Origin: ZC4RG20 sp963702105 | Lineage (GTDB): Bacteria > Pseudomonadota > Gammaproteobacteria > Steroidobacterales > Rariloculaceae | Assembly (NCBI GenBank): GCA_963702105.1 | Contig: OY969712.1 | Location: forward strand, 3,286,001-3,350,000 | Length of the DNA: 64,000 nucleotides | Reading direction: 5' to 3' | In this document: piece by piece, positions 60,611-64,000 of the stretch | How the letters are laid out: each line of letters begins with the position of its first letter | How positions within the stretch are numbered: the first letter of the stretch is position 1 | The notes under the pieces: model-generated | Told to the model about the DNA's origin: nothing | The model's input: the letters and a program-made list of their open reading frames with translations, nothing else | Databases searched by the model: none | Program-made: the position numbers and the translations under genes

Positions 60611-63600
60611 TTACCCGGGCGCCGCCTCCGTGCCGGGGCGGCCGCGCTCGATGAGCCTGACGCGCGGCACGCGCCCGAACCGCCCGGCGAGCTTGCGGCA
60701 GAGCACGTAGAACAAGGGCGTGAAGGCGAGCCCGAAGAGCGTCACCCCGAGCATGCCGAAGAAGACGGCGACGCCGAGCGCCTGGCGCAGCTCAGCGCCG
60801 GGCCCCGTTCCGAAAGCGAGCGGGATGACGCCGAAGATGAAGGCGGCCGAGGTCATGAGGATGGGCCTGAGCCGCGTCTTCGCCGCGGCGACCGCAGCTT
60901 CGACGCTCGTGAGCCCGCGTTCCTCGCCCTGGCGCGCGAACTCGACGATGAGGATTGCGTTCTTCGCCGCGAGGCCGATCAGCACCACCATGCCGATCTG
61001 CGTGAGGATATTGTTGTCGAGGCCGCGCGCGTTGACGCCGAGCATGGCGGCGAGCAGGCACATCGGCACGATGAGGATCACCGCGAGCGGCAGCGTCAAG
61101 CTCTCGTATAGCGCGGCCAGGAAGATGAACACGAACACGACGCCGAGCACGAACGCAAGCGCGCCCGCGCTGCCCGAGATCCGCTGCTGGTACGCAAGGC
61201 CCGTCCACTCGAAGCTCATGCCCGCCGGCAATACTTCGCGCGCAAGGCGCTCCATTGCCGCGATCGCCTCGCCCGACGAGTAGCCGGCGGCCGTGTCGCC
61301 CTGGATGTCGGCCGCAGGGTAGAGGTTGTAGCGCATCACGCGGTACGGCGCCGTCGTCGGCTGCAGCTTGGCGATCGCGCTGATCGGCACCATCGCACCC
61401 GACGCCGAGCGCGTCTTGAGCTGCCCCACCCACTCCTCGTCCTGGCGATAGTCCGTGTCGCCCTGGGCGATGACCTGGAACGTGTGGCCGAGAAGGTTGA
61501 TGTTGTTGACGTAGACGCCCGCGAGATACGTCTGCAGCGTCGAAAACACGTTTCGCACGGGCACGCCGAGCATCTCGGCCTTATCGCGGTCCACGACGGC
61601 ATCGAGCGTCGGGTTGCGCGTGTTGAAGTTGCTGAAAGCGAGCCGAACGGCGGGGTCGGCCGCGGCCGCCTCCGTGAGCCGCTGCACGGCCGCCTCGAGC
61701 GCGCGGTAGCCGAGCCCGCCGCGGTCCTCGACCATCATCGTGAAGCCGCCGTTGTTGCCCATGCCGCGAACGGATGCGGGATTCACGATACGGATTTCGC
61801 CGGCCGTGATGCCGGCCAGGCGCTTGCTGAGCTCCGCGGAGATTACCCGCGCCGTGAGCCCCTTCGGCAGGCGCTCCTCGAACGGCTTGAAGACCGCCCA
61901 CATCTGCCCCGAGTTCGTGGCGTTGCTGAACGTCGTGCCGTCCATGCCCGAATACACCGACGCGGACGAGACGCCCGGTGTCGCGAGCACAATCGGGATC
62001 ATCTGCTGGACGACCGCGTCCGTGCGGGCGAGGCTCGTGCCGGGCGGCATCGTGAGCGAGATCGCGACGTTGTTTTGGTCCTGGGCGGGGACGAAGCCGC
62101 GCGGCGTATCGAGCACGCGCCACGCCGTGACGCCGAGCAGGCCCGCGTAGAGCACCGTAAGCAGCGCGCCCCGGCGCAATGCCCCGCCCGTGAAGCGCGC
62201 ATAGCCGCCCGAGAGGCGCTCGAGCCAGCCGTTCGCGCGCTCGCCGAGCGCGAACAGCCGCTTGCCGACCCTGCCGCGCACGAGCGTCGGGTCGTGCGGC
62301 GTCAGGATCACCGCTGCGAGCGCCGGCGAGAGCGTCAGCGACACAACGAGCGAGATCGCAGTCGCGGACGCGATCGTGAGCGCGAACTGCTTGTAGAACG
62401 CCCCGGCGATGCCGCCGATGAACGCCGTCGGCACGAACACCGCGACGAGCACGAGCGCGATGCCGATCAGTGCCCCGCCGACCTCGTCCATGGTGAGGTG
62501 GGCCGCATCCCGGGCCGACATCCCGGCGCGCAGATGCCGCTCCGTGTTCTCGACGACGACGATCGCGTCGTCCACGACGATGCCGATCGAGAGCACGAGG
62601 CCGAACATCGAGAGGTTGTTCAGCGAGAAGCCGAACGCGGACATGACCGTGAACGTACCGATCAGCGACACCGGGATCGCGAGCAGCGGGATGATGGCGG
62701 TGCGCCAGCGCTGCAGGAACAGCACGACCACGATGACAGCCAGAATCATCGCTTCGAGCAGCGTGTGCCGCACGGCGTCGACCGCAGCCTTCGTGAAGGC
62801 GACGGGATTGTAGATGATTTCGTAGGCGACGCCGGGCGGGAACTGCTTCTTGAGGTCCTCCATCGTCCTGCGAATGTTGTCCCAGGTCTCGAGCGCGTTC
62901 GTGTTCGGGGCCTGCTGCACGCTGAGCGACACGGCCGGCTCGAGGCTCTTGTAGGCATTGACCGCGTAGCTCTGCGCCCCGAGCTCGACGCGCGCCACGT
63001 CCCGAATGCGCGTGACGCGCCCCTGCGTGTCGCGCTTGATGATCGCGTCCCCGAACTCCTCGGGTGTATCGAGCCGCCCCTGCGCGCGGATGCTGAGCTG
63101 ATAGGCGGCCGGGTTGTCGTTGAACGGCGGTCCGCCCACGGCGCCGCCCGCGACCTGCAGGTTGTTGTTGCGCAGCGCGGCGACGATTTCATCCACTGTG
63201 AGATCGCGCGCGGCGGCGCGCTCCGGGTCGATCCACACGCGCATCGCGTAGTCCCGCGCGGCGTTCACGTTCACGTCGCCGACGCCCGGCGTGCGCAGCA
63301 GCCGCTCGCGTACCTGGAGATTGGCGTAGTTCGCGATGTACTTGCGATCGACGCTCGAATCGGTCGCGAACATGTGGACGATCAGCAGGATGTCCGTCGA
63401 CCCCTTGCGCACCGTAATGCCGAGATCGCGCACCGTCTGCGGCAGCTGCGGCAGCACAGTCTGGATCCGGTTCTGCACGTCCACCTGCGCGATATCCACG
63501 TCGGTGCCGTTCTTGAAGGTCACCGTGATGGACACGCGCCCCTCGCTCGTGGACGAGGAGGACATGTAGAGCATGTTCGTGATGCCGTTGATCTGCTGCT

Positions 63601-63802
63601 CGAGCGGGGCGGCCACGGTGTCCGCGATCTCCTCGGCCGTCGCGCCCGGGTACTGCGCGCTGACCGATACCGTCGGCGGCGCGATCGCGGGATACTGATC
63701 GAGCGGCAGCGCGCGGTAGGCCATGATGCCGGTCAGCGTGATAACCACGGACACCGCGGCCGCAAAGATCGGCCGGTCGATGAAGAAGTGCGAGAAACGC
63801 AT
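60611..63802 (-). CDS. RND multidrug efflux pump, inner-membrane transporter (AcrB type)
   Basis: Full-length HAE1-family proton/drug antiporter, 1063 residues, with 12 membrane helices and two large periplasmic loops. The proton-relay pair is D411-D412 in SIGIVVDDAIVVVENTERH, and the second-half lysine lies in GLAAKNAILIVEFARQGEERG. The N-terminus FFIDRPIFAAAVSVVITLTG and LPLDQYPAIAPPTVSVSAQYPG are diagnostic. It would work with an adaptor and a TolC-type channel. The adaptor gene lies just upstream with a 12-base gap; no outer-membrane channel gene is seen in the window. Confidence 0.97.
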   Translation of the reverse strand: MRFSHFFIDRPIFAAAVSVVITLTGIMAYRALPLDQYPAIAPPTVSVSAQYPGATAEEIADTVAAPLEQQINGITNMLYMSSSSTSEGRVSITVTFKNGTDVDIAQVDVQNRIQTVLPQLPQTVRDLGITVRKGSTDILLIVHMFATDSSVDRKYIANYANLQVRERLLRTPGVGDVNVNAARDYAMRVWIDPERAAARDLTVDEIVAALRNNNLQVAGGAVGGPPFNDNPAAYQLSIRAQGRLDTPEEFGDAIIKRDTQGRVTRIRDVARVELGAQSYAVNAYKSLEPAVSLSVQQAPNTNALETWDNIRRTMEDLKKQFPPGVAYEIIYNPVAFTKAAVDAVRHTLLEAMILAVIVVVLFLQRWRTAIIPLLAIPVSLIGTFTVMSAFGFSLNNLSMFGLVLSIGIVVDDAIVVVENTERHLRAGMSARDAAHLTMDEVGGALIGIALVLVAVFVPTAFIGGIAGAFYKQFALTIASATAISLVVSLTLSPALAAVILTPHDPTLVRGRVGKRLFALGERANGWLERLSGGYARFTGGALRRGALLTVLYAGLLGVTAWRVLDTPRGFVPAQDQNNVAISLTMPPGTSLARTDAVVQQMIPIVLATPGVSSASVYSGMDGTTFSNATNSGQMWAVFKPFEERLPKGLTARVISAELSKRLAGITAGEIRIVNPASVRGMGNNGGFTMMVEDRGGLGYRALEAAVQRLTEAAAADPAVRLAFSNFNTRNPTLDAVVDRDKAEMLGVPVRNVFSTLQTYLAGVYVNNINLLGHTFQVIAQGDTDYRQDEEWVGQLKTRSASGAMVPISAIAKLQPTTAPYRVMRYNLYPAADIQGDTAAGYSSGEAIAAMERLAREVLPAGMSFEWTGLAYQQRISGSAGALAFVLGVVFVFIFLAALYESLTLPLAVILIVPMCLLAAMLGVNARGLDNNILTQIGMVVLIGLAAKNAILIVEFARQGEERGLTSVEAAVAAAKTRLRPILMTSAAFIFGVIPLAFGTGPGAELRQALGVAVFFGMLGVTLFGLAFTPLFYVLCRKLAGRFGRVPRVRLIERGRPGTEAAPG

Positions 63803-63814
63803 CGCGCGGCCGCC

Positions 63815-64000
63815 TCAGCGGGCCCCGCCGGGCACGTCGCCGGGCGGGATTGCACCGCTCGGCGCGCCGGCGTCGTTCTCGGCGCCGGGCAGCGAAAGCG
63901 TGCTGTCCTCGCCGAGAGAGACGCCCGTCGGGAACGCCGTGAGCTCGCCCTGCTTCACCGTGACCCTGCGGCCGGGCCGCGCCCGCTGCACGCCGCTGAT
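63815..64000 (-). CDS. RND efflux periplasmic adaptor, C-terminal end
   Basis: The last 61 codons of a membrane-fusion protein whose start lies beyond the window. The visible part, ISGVQRARPGRRVTVKQGEL, matches the end of the AcrA/MexA membrane-proximal domain (V-x-G-L/V-Q-R-x-R-P-G). A proline- and glycine-rich tail follows, and the stop is TGA. It is the first gene of the efflux operon as read here and precedes the pump gene. Confidence 0.85.
   Translation of the reverse strand: MSGVQRARPGRRVTVKQGELTAFPTGVSLGEDSTLSLPGAENDAGAPSGAIPPGDVPGGAR

Overview
This window is high-GC DNA (roughly two-thirds G+C by eye), densely packed on both strands. The gene content (ArgS, an AcrB-type RND pump with its adaptor, CmoA, Tat-exported enzymes, many secreted proteins of unknown function, DUF6152, a TrpB-like protein) suggests a proteobacterium, most likely a soil or plant-litter gammaproteobacterium of the Steroidobacter kind. 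That placement is an inference from gene families, not a phylogeny. I saw no tRNA, rRNA, CRISPR array, insertion sequence or phage gene.

Layout. 0-6 kb: the end of argS; an overlapping three-gene unit (small protein, cytochrome b561-like, sulfite-oxidase-like molybdoprotein); and, facing it, a p-cresol-methylhydroxylase-type unit (Tat protein, flavoprotein, cytochrome c). 6-9 kb: xylB-xylA. 9.3-13.5 kb: an MmgE/PrpD protein overlapping a lipoprotein-binding-protein/ATPase/permease ABC transporter. 13.5-21.8 kb, mostly minus strand: an OmpA-family protein, a LuxR-type ATPase regulator broken by a one-base frameshift, two VOC proteins, an NTF2-like protein, an SDR and a GNAT fragment. 21.9-25.6 kb: GH67 alpha-glucuronidase facing a sugar/H+ symporter. 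With xylAB these supply removal of glucuronate from xylan, xylose uptake and entry into the pentose phosphate pathway. 25.6-33 kb: a short MutS-like ATPase, an NTF2-like protein, an ECF sigma factor with its DGPF/YCII partner, a hybrid histidine kinase, an orphan ParB and a methyltransferase.

33-38.5 kb: a minus-strand operon of two related secreted proteins, DUF6152 and a metallo-beta-lactamase-fold protein that lacks most of its zinc ligands, then a secreted phosphoesterase. 38.7-43.3 kb: TrpB2-like, CorA, signal peptidase I and an LpxH-like phosphatase. 52.5-64 kb: GH15, an amidase, CtaG, CrcB plus DUF190, a STAND-like NTPase, a left-handed beta-helix acyltransferase, and an RND pump with the end of its adaptor.

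The most interesting part is 43.6-52.5 kb. Two 41-residue, strongly basic paralogous peptides (30 of 41 positions identical) each follow a matching promoter and 5' leader. They flank an ATP-grasp enzyme on the opposite strand, and an HExxH protein of the putative peptide-modification type lies 75 bp beyond the second. Around them are a CmoA homologue with a second methyltransferase, two paralogous AMP-forming ligases, and a sulfotransferase preceded by a 41-residue secreted peptide. I read this as a candidate undescribed peptide-modification (RiPP-like) locus; its limits and chemistry are inference.

Two reading frames (LuxR-type regulator and histidine kinase) are each broken by an apparent single extra T in the same local context, GACGTTC where GACGTC restores the frame. 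This points to either systematic sequence error or recent decay.
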